From Roseivirga sp. (GTDB taxonomy: Bacteria > Bacteroidota > Bacteroidia > Cytophagales > Cyclobacteriaceae), in NCBI GenBank assembly GCA_021404565.1, contig JAAWWF010000032.1, positions 53,046 through 117,045 of the forward strand: DNA of 64,000 nucleotides. The letters run 5' to 3'. Position 1 is the first letter of the stretch, and the number at the start of each line of letters is the position of its first letter. Below are positions 1 to 7,887 of this stretch, piece by piece. The notes under the pieces are model-generated. The model saw nothing but the letters and a program-made list of their open reading frames with translations. It searched no databases and was not told the DNA's origin. A program made the position numbers and the translations under genes.

Positions 1-70
1 AGGCATGGCTTTGAATCCAGGGCCTTTGCTGATCGGGAGTGAATATATTTCCTTGTTTTTGCCAGGTCAT
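1..70 (-). CDS. Partial gene: start of a GH43-like propeller protein (tentative)
   Basis: Only the first 23 codons are inside the window; the gene continues past the left edge. They begin MTWQKQGNIFTPD and then PWIQSHA. This W-x-K-x-G-x-IF ... W-x-x-SHA opening is typical of five-bladed propeller proteins related to glycoside hydrolase family 43 that are common in polysaccharide loci. It starts 9 nt after the stop codon of the methyltransferase gene and is therefore probably the next gene of the same leftward operon. The function cannot be settled from so short a piece. Confidence 0.5.
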   Translation of the reverse strand, partial: MTWQKQGNIFTPDQQRPWIQSHA

Positions 71-79
71 GCGCTGTAC

Positions 80-970
80 TTAATTTTTCTTGCTATCGCG
101 ATACCTGCTGGCCAAAGTACCTCCCCGTTTACCTGGAATGGTCAACTCAGTGTTGAGTGGAGGTGGCCCTTCTGCCTTTTCAAACTCTATGAGGTAAAAT
201 GCATTTCCCATTATCCAGTGTATTTTGACATTGCTGGCACCGGCCGGCAAATCGGCCAGAGGAGGCTCATGTGCATAGAGGGGATTGGCAGCTTTCAATA
301 TGTCTCCGTATTCCTTTTGTGCCAGCCATGGGGCCACGCCTTCATCTCCGAAAACCACTTTTCCTCCCGGCTTGACTACCCGGTTGAATTCCTCAATGGC
401 TCTTTGTTTTTCTCCGAATTCATTGATTCCTCCAAAGTGAAAGAGACGATCGAAGACAGAATCCTGAAACGGAAGATGAGAGCCGTTACACAGCAAAAAA
501 TCCGTTTGTTCTTTATAGGCGGTAAGATTTTTTTTTGCCTCGGCCAGCATGCCAATGGACAGGTCGGCCAGGATTACCCTGCATTGGGGGTTGTGGTTGA
601 TGATGCACTCAGCATCCTTGCCTGTACCACAGCCAAGATCGAGGATGAGTTCAGGTCCCTGAGAGTTCAATGTTTTGGTCATTTGGTTGCGAACCTTGCC
701 TTCGTCCTCGTAAAAGGCATTAAACAACCAATCCATACCTTCCTGGTACCTGGCGGAACCGACATTATACTCTTCTCTGAACCGGGCGTCCGATGCTGAG
801 AGTTCTAGCGGGCTGACCAGATCGGCTATTCCTTCCTTGATCGGCCAAACTTCATCCTGACAAGAGAGTTTTCCCTCCCAGGTTTCATCTCCCTGAAGGC
901 TCACGGAAGAAAGAGATAGGGGCTTACCGCTTTCAGGAGATTGTAATATGGCTGAAGTAGCAGCTTTCAT
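80..970 (-). CDS. SAM-dependent class I methyltransferase
   Basis: About 296 residues. The glycine-rich SAM-binding motif I reads ILDLGCGTGKD, followed by an acidic residue at the end of beta-2 (VILADLS). A post-motif region (PFQDSVFDRLFHFGGINEF) and RVVKPGGKVVFGDE fit the Methyltransf_11 class. An N-terminal piece of about 90 residues (KPLSLSSVSLQ ... VWPIKEGIADLV) resembles the small Trm112/zinc-ribbon-like lead of sugar and lipid methyltransferases but lacks obvious Cys pairs. The frame is open to 1039, but ATG 970 is preferred: it has an AGAGG-type ribosome site and lies 4 nt after the sulfotransferase stop. The substrate is unknown; the operon points to a polysaccharide or its lipid carrier. 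Confidence 0.8.
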   Translation of the reverse strand: MKAATSAILQSPESGKPLSLSSVSLQGDETWEGKLSCQDEVWPIKEGIADLVSPLELSASDARFREEYNVGSARYQEGMDWLFNAFYEDEGKVRNQMTKTLNSQGPELILDLGCGTGKDAECIINHNPQCRVILADLSIGMLAEAKKNLTAYKEQTDFLLCNGSHLPFQDSVFDRLFHFGGINEFGEKQRAIEEFNRVVKPGGKVVFGDEGVAPWLAQKEYGDILKAANPLYAHEPPLADLPAGASNVKIHWIMGNAFYLIEFEKAEGPPPLNTELTIPGKRGGTLASRYRDSKKN

Positions 971-974
971 ACCT

Positions 975-1856
975 CTAAACTTCAATGTTTTGATTACCTC
1001 TGATAAAGTCGGATTCGCCAAAGAGCCTGGCAACGGCAAGATCTTCCTTTTCGAAGTAGCTTCGCGATAACTCCATGTTGGCAGGGTCCAGGGGTGGCTT
1101 TCCTGAATCTGTTTTGGCTTTTGAGAATTTCAGAAATATTTCCCGGGAGCGATTTATGGCTTTTCTTGGGAGTAGCCTTATCAGCCAGTCAATAAGCTTT
1201 TCGTTTTTCAGAAACTGAGACAGTCTCCTGTTGTGCCTCCTCTTAGAGGCATTGATGATGATATTGGTGAAATTATCTTCGTTAAAGTGATTTTTCACTC
1301 GGATATGGGATTCTACAGCATTCAATACACTTAGTGGAGATTTGTTGAGTGCCTCAAAACTGTAAAGGAGCAAGCGATCTCCAAAAAGCTCCTGGTACTC
1401 CTTAATGCGCTGTAAGAAGGGAAACTCTTTCAGGCTGAGTGTAAGGCCACTGCCGATGTCCCAATGGAAAGTTTCCAGAAAAGATTGAAATGGGGGCATA
1501 TCGAGGGTAGACGACCGAATTCTCTCGTACATAGCACAAACCATTTCTGAGGGTTGCCGGATACCCAGAACAACGAAGGCATTCTTTTGGTCCTTTGCAA
1601 TTCTATGGACAGACCGGGCATCCAAATAGTAGAATGGACTGGCATCAATACCGGACTGAACAGGTGTGATTCCTTTGTAGAGGCTATCATACCAGGCTGC
1701 ACCTCTTTCATAGAATACGGAGAAATAGTTGACCTCTTTACGTGCGGGGGCAAACACATCAGGGTGCTGAGACAAATAATAATATAAAAAAGTAGTGCCA
1801 GCCCGGGGCATCCCCACAACAATACACATGGGAGCGGCCTCATTTCTCAAATCCAT
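975..1856 (-). CDS. Sulfotransferase family protein
   Basis: This 293-residue protein has the 5'-phosphosulfate-binding loop at its N terminus (VVGMPRAGTTFLYYYLSQHP, residues ~13-32), matching the GxxRSGTTxL signature. A second PAPS-binding segment (VVLGIRQPSEMVCAMYERIR) carries the RxPxxxxxSxY-like 3'-phosphate pattern. The family transfers sulfate from PAPS to sugars, lipids or small molecules. The ATG overlaps the glycosyltransferase stop (TAATG at 1856), so translation is probably coupled. With the second sulfotransferase at 5878-6597 it suggests a sulfated surface glycan. The substrate cannot be read from the sequence. Confidence 0.82.
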   Translation of the reverse strand: MDLRNEAAPMCIVVGMPRAGTTFLYYYLSQHPDVFAPARKEVNYFSVFYERGAAWYDSLYKGITPVQSGIDASPFYYLDARSVHRIAKDQKNAFVVLGIRQPSEMVCAMYERIRSSTLDMPPFQSFLETFHWDIGSGLTLSLKEFPFLQRIKEYQELFGDRLLLYSFEALNKSPLSVLNAVESHIRVKNHFNEDNFTNIIINASKRRHNRRLSQFLKNEKLIDWLIRLLPRKAINRSREIFLKFSKAKTDSGKPPLDPANMELSRSYFEKEDLAVARLFGESDFIRGNQNIEV

Positions 1857-2839
1857 TATTTTTCAAAGTTCAATGTTTGGTCAATGAAGTAGTCGGGGTC
1901 ATTCTTGGCCTGCTCAAAGATTTTACCAATATACAAACCAACCACTCCTATGGAGGACAGAATCAACCCGGTAAAAAGTAGTAGGGCCACCATGATCGAG
2001 GTATAGCCCGACTGTGGATCACCATTGAAATAGACCGTGATAAGAACCGCAGCCCAGATCAAGGCAAAGAAGACAAACACAAGCCCCAGACCAATGGAAA
2101 TATGAAGTAGCTTGACGGAGTGTCCGAGGATCAGATTGATTCCGTGGAGATATAGTTTTTTAAAACTGTATGAGCTCTTACCTGCAAAACGTTTGTGGTG
2201 GGTCACCTCAATCTGCGTCCTGTTGAAGCCTACCTGGGACAAAACCGGTAAGTAAAACCAGTTTTTAGTGTTTACCTGAAGCATGGCGTCCTTTACCTTA
2301 CTATTAATAATTGATAGCAAGCCTGTGTTGTAGAAAGAAAATGAGCTGTTGGTAAGAAAGGTAAGAATGGCATAAAACACCCTGGTTATACCGTTTCTCA
2401 GCAAACCGAATTCACGTGATTTTTTCTTCGTCAAAACCACATCATAGCCCTCCTGAATCTTTGCATATAAATCACGAATGCTGTTAACGTCTTCCTGAAG
2501 GTCACAGTCCATCACAATAAGAAAATCACCTGAGGCAGCTTCCATCCCTGCTATTATCGCTTTATTCTGCCCGCAGTTTATACTGAGTCGAATGCCTTTT
2601 ACTTTATCATCTGTTCTGCAAATTTCTCTTATCACTTCCCAATCTCCATCAGGGCTTCGGTCGTCTACCAGGATTATTTCATAATCTTCTGTCAGCTCCG
2701 CCAAAGTATCATGAAGTCTTCGTACCAACTCCGGTAGAATGTCTTTGGCTTTGAATACCGGACTGATCACTGAGATCACCGGAGTTGTTGCTCCCAGACG
2801 ACAATCGTTGCTAATAACAGTGTGTGCTGAGTTAGTCAT
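1856..2839 (-). CDS. GT2 glycosyltransferase, dolichyl-phosphate-mannose-synthase/ArnC-like
   Basis: This 327-residue protein has a GT-A catalytic domain (residues ~20-235) with the nucleotide-sugar motifs IILVDDRSPDG and the DxD-type metal site in VMDCDLQED. Two hydrophobic helices follow near residues 235-310 and end in an IGKIFEQAKNDPDYFI tail. This is the layout of polyprenyl-phosphate glycosyltransferases such as ArnC/GtrB, which charge undecaprenyl phosphate with a sugar at the inner membrane. Its ATG lies 8 nt inside the end of the PhyH-type gene and its stop overlaps the sulfotransferase start. It probably makes a lipid-linked sugar donor for glycan modification. Confidence 0.88.
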   Translation of the reverse strand: MTNSAHTVISNDCRLGATTPVISVISPVFKAKDILPELVRRLHDTLAELTEDYEIILVDDRSPDGDWEVIREICRTDDKVKGIRLSINCGQNKAIIAGMEAASGDFLIVMDCDLQEDVNSIRDLYAKIQEGYDVVLTKKKSREFGLLRNGITRVFYAILTFLTNSSFSFYNTGLLSIINSKVKDAMLQVNTKNWFYLPVLSQVGFNRTQIEVTHHKRFAGKSSYSFKKLYLHGINLILGHSVKLLHISIGLGLVFVFFALIWAAVLITVYFNGDPQSGYTSIMVALLLFTGLILSSIGVVGLYIGKIFEQAKNDPDYFIDQTLNFEK

Positions 2840-3668
2840 TGCTATTTTGGGATTTGAGCTTGTTCTCTCTGTAGCTTATAACAGAATCGGGTACGGCATA
2901 AGGGTAGTCCAACAGTTTTCTCAGTACCTCATCGTCAGCATACCGGCCCTCCGACATTTTGTCAAAATTAGCATGTTGTTTGAAAATGGGAGTTCCGAAC
3001 ATATGATTCAGAGCCAGACGCGAGCCATCAGAGCGATTATGCCCCATTCTATGCAGCAGCATTGAATTAAAGACAACCACTGAACCAGCCGGGGCGGTTA
3101 TCTGTATTGCATTTTGCTCAATGGTGTCGTTATCAGGGATTCCTGTGTATTTATGTGAGCCCTTGATAAAACAGGTGGATCCGGTAAGAGGGGAGAAGTC
3201 TGTTATAGCGCAGAGTATGTTGATACAGATAGGCTGCGCAGAAGCATAGTGTTGATAAGGCAAATCTTTGTGCCAGTTAGATCCGACATGGGCCTTTTGG
3301 GGTTCATTGATTAAACCGGACTGTGTCAACAGGATAAATTCGTTACAATACACCGCCTTCAACATGTCGAGTATGGCGTTGTTTGAAAAAAACTGCAGGA
3401 AAAAATCGTCATATAAAAATGGCAGCCTGATGGTGTTTTCTTCATTGATCTTTGACAGGTTTTCGATTCCGCCAATCTCTGAAATCTGGGTTCGGTAAAC
3501 CTCATATAACCGTTTTGAGGCCTCTTTCAAAACATCAGGCTCTATAACATTTTCCAATATAAAATACCCTTCGTTTTCCAGCTGAGATCTTTCCTGTACC
3601 CATAGGGTATCCGAATGTTTTATGAGTTCGGGGAAGCCGTAAAAAGTATTGGGGGTATCCTTCATCAT
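2832..3668 (-). CDS. Phytanoyl-CoA dioxygenase (PhyH) family oxygenase
   Basis: This is a ~278-residue Fe(II)/2-oxoglutarate oxygenase-like protein. The facial triad is visible: HxD in NWHKDLPYQHY and the distal His in MLLHRMGHNRSDGSR, where the following Arg would bind 2-oxoglutarate. The opening segment (LENEGYFILENVIEPD) is the usual PhyH start. Such enzymes hydroxylate lipids, sugars or small metabolites, and several occur in glycan or natural-product loci. The open frame begins at a TTG (3674), but ATG 3668, just after the upstream stop, is the better start. The operon suggests that it oxidises part of a surface glycan; the actual substrate is unknown. Confidence 0.8.
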   Translation of the reverse strand: MMKDTPNTFYGFPELIKHSDTLWVQERSQLENEGYFILENVIEPDVLKEASKRLYEVYRTQISEIGGIENLSKINEENTIRLPFLYDDFFLQFFSNNAILDMLKAVYCNEFILLTQSGLINEPQKAHVGSNWHKDLPYQHYASAQPICINILCAITDFSPLTGSTCFIKGSHKYTGIPDNDTIEQNAIQITAPAGSVVVFNSMLLHRMGHNRSDGSRLALNHMFGTPIFKQHANFDKMSEGRYADDEVLRKLLDYPYAVPDSVISYRENKLKSQNSND

Positions 3669-3670
3669 GA

Positions 3671-4327
3671 TCAAATGAAATGGTCACTTTTCTGGTCGAG
3701 CTGCACTGCTTTTTGTGGAACGTAGACCCCATGCTCAGTAGAATCTTTGGTCATGGTAACACCTGCTCCCAGCAATGTAAAAGGAGCTATGCGTACCCCA
3801 TCTGCAATGCTTGAGTTTACACCAAGGAAACTATGATGACCTACATTGACATTACCGGATACCACTACATGGGAAGAAACAAAACAGTGATCTTCGATGA
3901 CGGAATGGTGTCCTATATGATTTCCACTCCATAGGGTGATATTATTGCCAATTTCAGAAAAGGGTTGTATGGTATTGTCTTCCAGAATGAGACAATTTTC
4001 ACCCGGGGGCTTTTGACTGAGCCAGGTACACCGGCTTGACACATAGGAGGCCAGCTTATACCCTGCCTTTTTGATCCTCAAACAGGTTTCTTCCCTGAGT
4101 CGATTCATCTTGCTATAGCCAAGTGCTACAAAAAAATGGTGTGATTCAGGCGGATGCTTTTCAAAGGCTTCATCAACAGATAAGACAGGAAGACCTTCCA
4201 GAGTCGGAGTAGTTATGAATGGTTCATCTACAGCAAAAGCTGAGACTTCATAGTCACTATCAGAGCTGAAGTAATAATGGGCCAGAACGGCCGCTTGCGT
4301 ATTTCCAAATATGACTAACTGGGGCAT
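3671..4327 (-). CDS. NeuD-like sugar O/N-acyltransferase with left-handed beta-helix
   Basis: This 218-residue protein has an N-terminal Rossmann-like segment (LVIFGNTQAAVLAHYYF, ~1-80) and a C-terminal left-handed beta-helix of hexapeptide repeats ([LIV]GxxxxIE; for example NNITLWSGNHIGHHSVIEDH and NVNVGHHSFLGVNSSIADGV). This is the layout of the NeuD/PglD family, which transfers acetyl or other acyl groups from CoA to amino sugars. His residues in the GHH segments are the expected catalytic bases. It is followed 2 nt later by the PhyH-type gene. Its place in the operon suggests acylation of a nucleotide-linked or lipid-linked sugar. Confidence 0.85.
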   Translation of the reverse strand: MPQLVIFGNTQAAVLAHYYFSSDSDYEVSAFAVDEPFITTPTLEGLPVLSVDEAFEKHPPESHHFFVALGYSKMNRLREETCLRIKKAGYKLASYVSSRCTWLSQKPPGENCLILEDNTIQPFSEIGNNITLWSGNHIGHHSVIEDHCFVSSHVVVSGNVNVGHHSFLGVNSSIADGVRIAPFTLLGAGVTMTKDSTEHGVYVPQKAVQLDQKSDHFI

Positions 4328-4396
4328 GTTTGCAATGCTTAAAGGTAGGAATAATTACCACTTTTTTCATCGGAATCCCGGCCTTCAATAGATTTG

Positions 4397-5077
4397 TCAT
4401 TTTCTTACCAGAATGCTGAATTCATAAAGGGGGTAATCATGAAGGAGGCTCACTGAGCGGGAGAAATTCTGTTTACAATGCGCAAAAAGCTGCTCCGGTG
4501 ATGCATAGTAAAGCTTATCGGTCATGAATTCCACATCGGCATAATTTGTCAGCAGGTTAAATGAAAAGCCCCTGGTAGCTACCCTGTTAAACATATCCAG
4601 GGTGGTGAAAATATAGTCTTCCCATTGTTCTTCCCCGATATCGAGTTTAACATTGAAAACTCCGCTGGCGACTATATAGTCGAATGTAACACCAGACTCC
4701 AGGCTTGTGATCCATTCGCTCTTTGTACTCATATGCTTTGATCTGGCCTGGTTTAGCATTTCGTCAGATATATCAAGTCCGGTATAGTCAAACTCACCCT
4801 GATGACTTTGCAGATAGGTCAAAAGAGCACCATAGCCGCAGCCAAAATCCAAAATTGAATATGGTTCAGCCTCGCCAGGCGGGATTATTTTCATGAGCTG
4901 CTCAAACCTGAGCACCTGCGATTCGACTGAGTTCCAGTCAACGCCTCTGTGTGAGGGGCCATTGGTCTTTATTTTCTCCGAATAATATCCGGCAATCTTT
5001 TGAAGCAAAGCGGGATTCTTTGCCAGGCTGTTAATGTCCTCCGGATGTCTCAAATTTCGATAGCTTTGGGTGAGCAA
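4397..5077 (-). CDS. SAM-dependent methyltransferase (start uncertain)
   Basis: About 226 residues with motif I SILDFGCGYGALL and motif II-like DYTGLDISDEMLNQAR, then FDYIVASGVFN: a Methyltransf_25-type fold. The longest frame starts at a TTG (5077) and no ATG occurs before the conserved core. That TTG also sits inside a good -7 promoter box (TATATTTG, 5082 to 5075), so the real start may be further in, or the box may be fortuitous. A GGAGG lies at about codon 12 but no standard start codon follows it closely. It appears to be the first gene of the leftward polysaccharide operon. Confidence 0.75.
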   Translation of the reverse strand: MLTQSYRNLRHPEDINSLAKNPALLQKIAGYYSEKIKTNGPSHRGVDWNSVESQVLRFEQLMKIIPPGEAEPYSILDFGCGYGALLTYLQSHQGEFDYTGLDISDEMLNQARSKHMSTKSEWITSLESGVTFDYIVASGVFNVKLDIGEEQWEDYIFTTLDMFNRVATRGFSFNLLTNYADVEFMTDKLYYASPEQLFAHCKQNFSRSVSLLHDYPLYEFSILVRK

Positions 5078-5107
5078 ATATACAGATTAGGTCGGTTCGG
5101 ATTAAAA
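5075..5107 (-). promoter_or_regulatory. Candidate Bacteroidota promoter for the leftward polysaccharide operon
   Basis: On the minus strand a perfect TAnnTTTG -7 box (TATATTTG, 5082-5075) is preceded by TTTT (5107-5104) at 21 nt, where TTTG is expected. The spacing fits. The box overlaps the apparent TTG start of the methyltransferase, which weakens either this promoter or that start. Confidence 0.4.
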
Positions 5108-5110
5108 GTC

Positions 5111-5140
5111 CTTGTCAATACAAAGGACATTGTATTTTTG
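5111..5140 (+). promoter_or_regulatory. Candidate Bacteroidota promoter for the WbqC-like gene
   Basis: CTTG at 5111-5114, an 18-nt spacer and a perfect TAnnTTTG box (TATTTTTG, 5133-5140) precede the ATG at 5169. Transcription would start near 5147, leaving a leader of about 22 nt that contains the AAGGA ribosome site at 5161-5165. Confidence 0.5.
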
Positions 5141-5168
5141 CCCTGTAATCTCCATATCGAAAGGACAG

Positions 5169-5867
5169 ATGACTAAGAAGGTGGTTGCGATAACGCAATC
5201 AAATTATATTCCCTGGAAGGGCTATTTCCAGATGATGCGAAAGGCAGATGTTTTTGTCCTCTATGATACAGCTCAATACACAAGAAGAGATTGGCGAAAT
5301 CGCAATCAGATAAAAACGATGAATGGTAGGGCCTGGCTCACTATTCCGGTAAAAGTGAAAGGTAACTACTACCAGCCCATTGCCGAAACCCGTGTATCTG
5401 ACCCGCGGTGGGCAGAGAAACACTGGAAAACCCTCAAGCAGACCTATGGTAAGGCACCATATTTTTCAGAGTCCGAAGCATTTTTTGAAGAACTGTACCT
5501 GGGCTGTGAATCAGAGTATTTAAGCGAGATCAATTATAGGTTCCTCAGCGGAATCTGTGATTTGCTTGAAATCGAAACAGAATTCAGGTGGTCGAGAGAT
5601 TTTGACCTGTCGGGTGATAAGAATGAACGCCTGATCAATATTTGTAGGGATTTAAATGCTACTGACTATATCACTGGTCCTGCTGCCCGGGCCTATATGG
5701 ATGAATCGCTTTTTGAAGAGGTTCAGATAAACGTAGATTGGATGGATTATTCGAGATATCCGGAATATTCTCAAATCAATGGGCCGTTTGTGCATGCCGT
5801 GTCTATACTTGACCTTATCTTTAATACTGGCCCGAAGGCGCTGGAGTATATGTTGGCAAAAGTCTAG
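5169..5867 (+). CDS. WbqC-like family protein
   Basis: About 232 residues from ATG 5169, chosen over an upstream start at 5112 because of the AAGGA ribosome site and because the family begins right there (VVAITQSNYIPWKGYFQMM). The characteristic WbqC motifs are present: QSNYIPWKGYF, ADVFVLYDTAQYTRRDWRNRNQIK, WLTIPVK, KTLKQTYGKAPYF and DLIFNTGP near the end. WbqC proteins are found in O-antigen and other polysaccharide loci; no reaction is firmly assigned to the family. The gene is transcribed away from the methyltransferase operon through a shared promoter region. Confidence 0.85.
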   Translation: MTKKVVAITQSNYIPWKGYFQMMRKADVFVLYDTAQYTRRDWRNRNQIKTMNGRAWLTIPVKVKGNYYQPIAETRVSDPRWAEKHWKTLKQTYGKAPYFSESEAFFEELYLGCESEYLSEINYRFLSGICDLLEIETEFRWSRDFDLSGDKNERLINICRDLNATDYITGPAARAYMDESLFEEVQINVDWMDYSRYPEYSQINGPFVHAVSILDLIFNTGPKALEYMLAKV

Positions 5868-5877
5868 TTGCTGCAGA

Positions 5878-6597
5878 CTAAGGCATCATCTCTTTTACAT
5901 CTTCTTCGTAGCCCAGCAGCTCAATATCCCGCTGGTAGCGTTTAACGGCCATCTCAAATAAATCGGGAGTGAAGTAAGACGAGAGATCTTTTTTCATTGA
6001 GAAATTGACCTGTTTGACAGGACCGATTGGATAGCGCTGATTGATATAATCCCAGTCATCCTGAAAGTTTTCCACTTTACCGATGAAGTCGCACAGCATT
6101 TCTCCATTATGTACTAAAAAACAGTGCTGTGATCGAAAGTGTTTGTCAGCCCTGCGATCGGGGATATTACAGACGGCTTTTACAAAATCACTGAACTCCA
6201 TTTTGTGCCTGAAGACAGTACCATACCGAAAAAACAAATGTGCCGGATACTCTTCGTTGATGTTTCTTTCGTACAACGAGATCAATCGTATCAAAGGGTT
6301 TCTGACAAAGGCAAAACAGTAATATTGCTGCCTGTCCAACTGAGCTTGTGGCACCTGAATATAATCGAGCTGGTGAGCTCTGGCTTCAGCACTTAGCGGC
6401 AGTTTGGCTATGGCCATTTTAATAGCCGTATGTGCCACTTTTGGAATTGGAATATAAGCCAGCTTCAGGTCATCGAGCAAAATAACCTTGGGGGTGCTTC
6501 GGTAATAACTATAGGAGAGGTGATGGAAGGGTAGCCTTGCAATTAGCTTAAATAACAAGGGAACCGGTGTGGTTCGAGGCTCAGTTTCACTACCCAT
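5878..6597 (-). CDS. Sulfotransferase family 2-like protein
   Basis: This 239-residue protein has LAYIPIPKVAHTAIKMAIAK, the PAPS 5'-phosphosulfate-binding pattern of carbohydrate sulfotransferases (usually PKxxxTS), and CFAFVRNPLIRLISLYER, the 3'-phosphate-binding RxPxxRxxSxY motif. The family includes chondroitin- and heparan-type sulfotransferases and bacterial homologs that sulfate surface glycans. It converges on the WbqC-like gene with only 10 nt between the stop codons and stands apart from the main operon. The PKVAHT loop deviates slightly from the classical PKxGTT/S. Confidence 0.75.
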   Translation of the reverse strand: MGSETEPRTTPVPLLFKLIARLPFHHLSYSYYRSTPKVILLDDLKLAYIPIPKVAHTAIKMAIAKLPLSAEARAHQLDYIQVPQAQLDRQQYYCFAFVRNPLIRLISLYERNINEEYPAHLFFRYGTVFRHKMEFSDFVKAVCNIPDRRADKHFRSQHCFLVHNGEMLCDFIGKVENFQDDWDYINQRYPIGPVKQVNFSMKKDLSSYFTPDLFEMAVKRYQRDIELLGYEEDVKEMMP

Positions 6598-6769
6598 TTT
6601 AGAATGCTATTTCTGGTTACCTAAGATTGCCAAGTGCTAAAAGGGAATCTCAGGTCGTTTTTAAAAACCTTGAAGCGAATATACAAAATGAAGCACTGGG
6701 TTGATTCTTGTTGTCACTAATCCAGAGGTGGAGTTACTAAGAAGCAGTTACAACCACAGGAAGGCGATA

Positions 6770-7717
6770 TCAAAAAGGAAGTTTTCCTAAATCAACATTA
6801 CCCCCACTCAGAATGATACCGACTTTTTGACCGGCAAACTTCTCTTTGTTTTTGAGCAGAGCAGCCATAGGAACGGCACAGGAGGGCTCTATAATAATTT
6901 TCATGCGCTCCCAGATCAGTCGCATCGCTGCCACAATTTCCTCGTCATTGACCAGAAATACGTCCTCCACCAATTCCTTGATAATGGCAAAATTCTTATC
7001 ACCCATCGAGGCCAGCAGTCCATCAGCGATCGTGTCAGGACGATCAACGGTCACCATTTTTCCGGCTTTCATAGAAAGGTAGGTGTCCTGAGCACCTTCG
7101 GGCTCCCCGGCAAATACTTTGGTAGTGGGGGAGTAGTAATGAGCCGCTAGGGCTGTACCTGCCAGTAGTCCTCCCCCTCCAACCGGAGTAATGAGTGCGT
7201 CAAGACCATCCGTATCTTCCAAAAACTCAATGCCTGCGGTGCCCTGCCCTGCTATCACATTGTTATCATTGTAGGGTGAGATGAGAAAAGCACCTGTTTC
7301 CTGCTGAATTCGATTGGCGTTCTCCTTTCTGGCTTGAATGGTTGGTTTGCATAAGGTGATTTCAGCCCCATAGCCTTTGACGGCTTTCTTTTTTACCTCC
7401 GGGGCTGTTTCGGGCATTACGATATAAGCTGGAATACCGCACATCTGAGCGGCCAGGGAAACCGCCTGGGCGTGATTACCCGAGCTATGGGTTACCACTC
7501 CTCTCTTCCTTTCCTCTTTGGGTAATGATAGCACGGCATTAAGCCCCCCTCTTGCTTTAAAGGCTCCGATTTTCTGAAAATTCTCGCATTTGAAATAGAT
7601 GCTGCAGCCGGCAAATTCATTGATACTCCTTGAAGTCATCACCTGAGTTCTGTGAATATGAGATTTGATTCGCTCGTGTGCTTGTTCTAAATCTGAGGCT
7701 TTAATCTGGAGGTCCAT
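6770..7717 (-). CDS. PLP-dependent threonine/serine dehydratase or serine racemase-like enzyme
   Basis: This 315-residue fold-type II PLP enzyme without an ACT domain has the Schiff-base lysine in FQKIGAFKARG (the K of FKARG). The SSGNHAQ segment binds the substrate carboxylate, GGGGLLAG cups the PLP phosphate, and SGGNVDL is near the C terminus. The length and the absence of a regulatory domain fit catabolic threonine dehydratase, serine racemase or threo-3-hydroxyaspartate ammonia-lyase, which cannot be told apart by eye. It stands alone between the polysaccharide region and a secreted protein gene, with no branched-chain amino-acid genes nearby. Confidence 0.88.
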   Translation of the reverse strand: MDLQIKASDLEQAHERIKSHIHRTQVMTSRSINEFAGCSIYFKCENFQKIGAFKARGGLNAVLSLPKEERKRGVVTHSSGNHAQAVSLAAQMCGIPAYIVMPETAPEVKKKAVKGYGAEITLCKPTIQARKENANRIQQETGAFLISPYNDNNVIAGQGTAGIEFLEDTDGLDALITPVGGGGLLAGTALAAHYYSPTTKVFAGEPEGAQDTYLSMKAGKMVTVDRPDTIADGLLASMGDKNFAIIKELVEDVFLVNDEEIVAAMRLIWERMKIIIEPSCAVPMAALLKNKEKFAGQKVGIILSGGNVDLGKLPF

Positions 7718-7887
7718 CGGCTGGCTATTTGGTTCCCGAATCTATTCATGTTTTGGGGTATTCCAAAAGGAATATGGGCCATGGTGACAGAGAAAATGAG
7801 AACCGGTAAAAACGGCCAGAGAATGGGTGGTTTTTATATTTCCATAAAGGCACTGATCCATAATAAATTATAAACCTGTGGATTGGA

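Noticed and set aside
5..799. Long plus-strand frame (264 codons) over the first methyltransferase
   Set aside because: It is antisense to a methyltransferase with clear SAM motifs, has no family pattern and runs through the partial gene at the edge.
1430..1843. 137-codon minus-strand frame inside the sulfotransferase gene
   Set aside because: Same region in another frame of a gene with clear PAPS-binding motifs; no ribosome site or family pattern.
5862..5880. Hairpin AGTCT...AGACT at the WbqC/sulfotransferase convergence as terminator
   Set aside because: Only a 5-bp A/T-rich stem with a nine-base loop and no T run in either direction.
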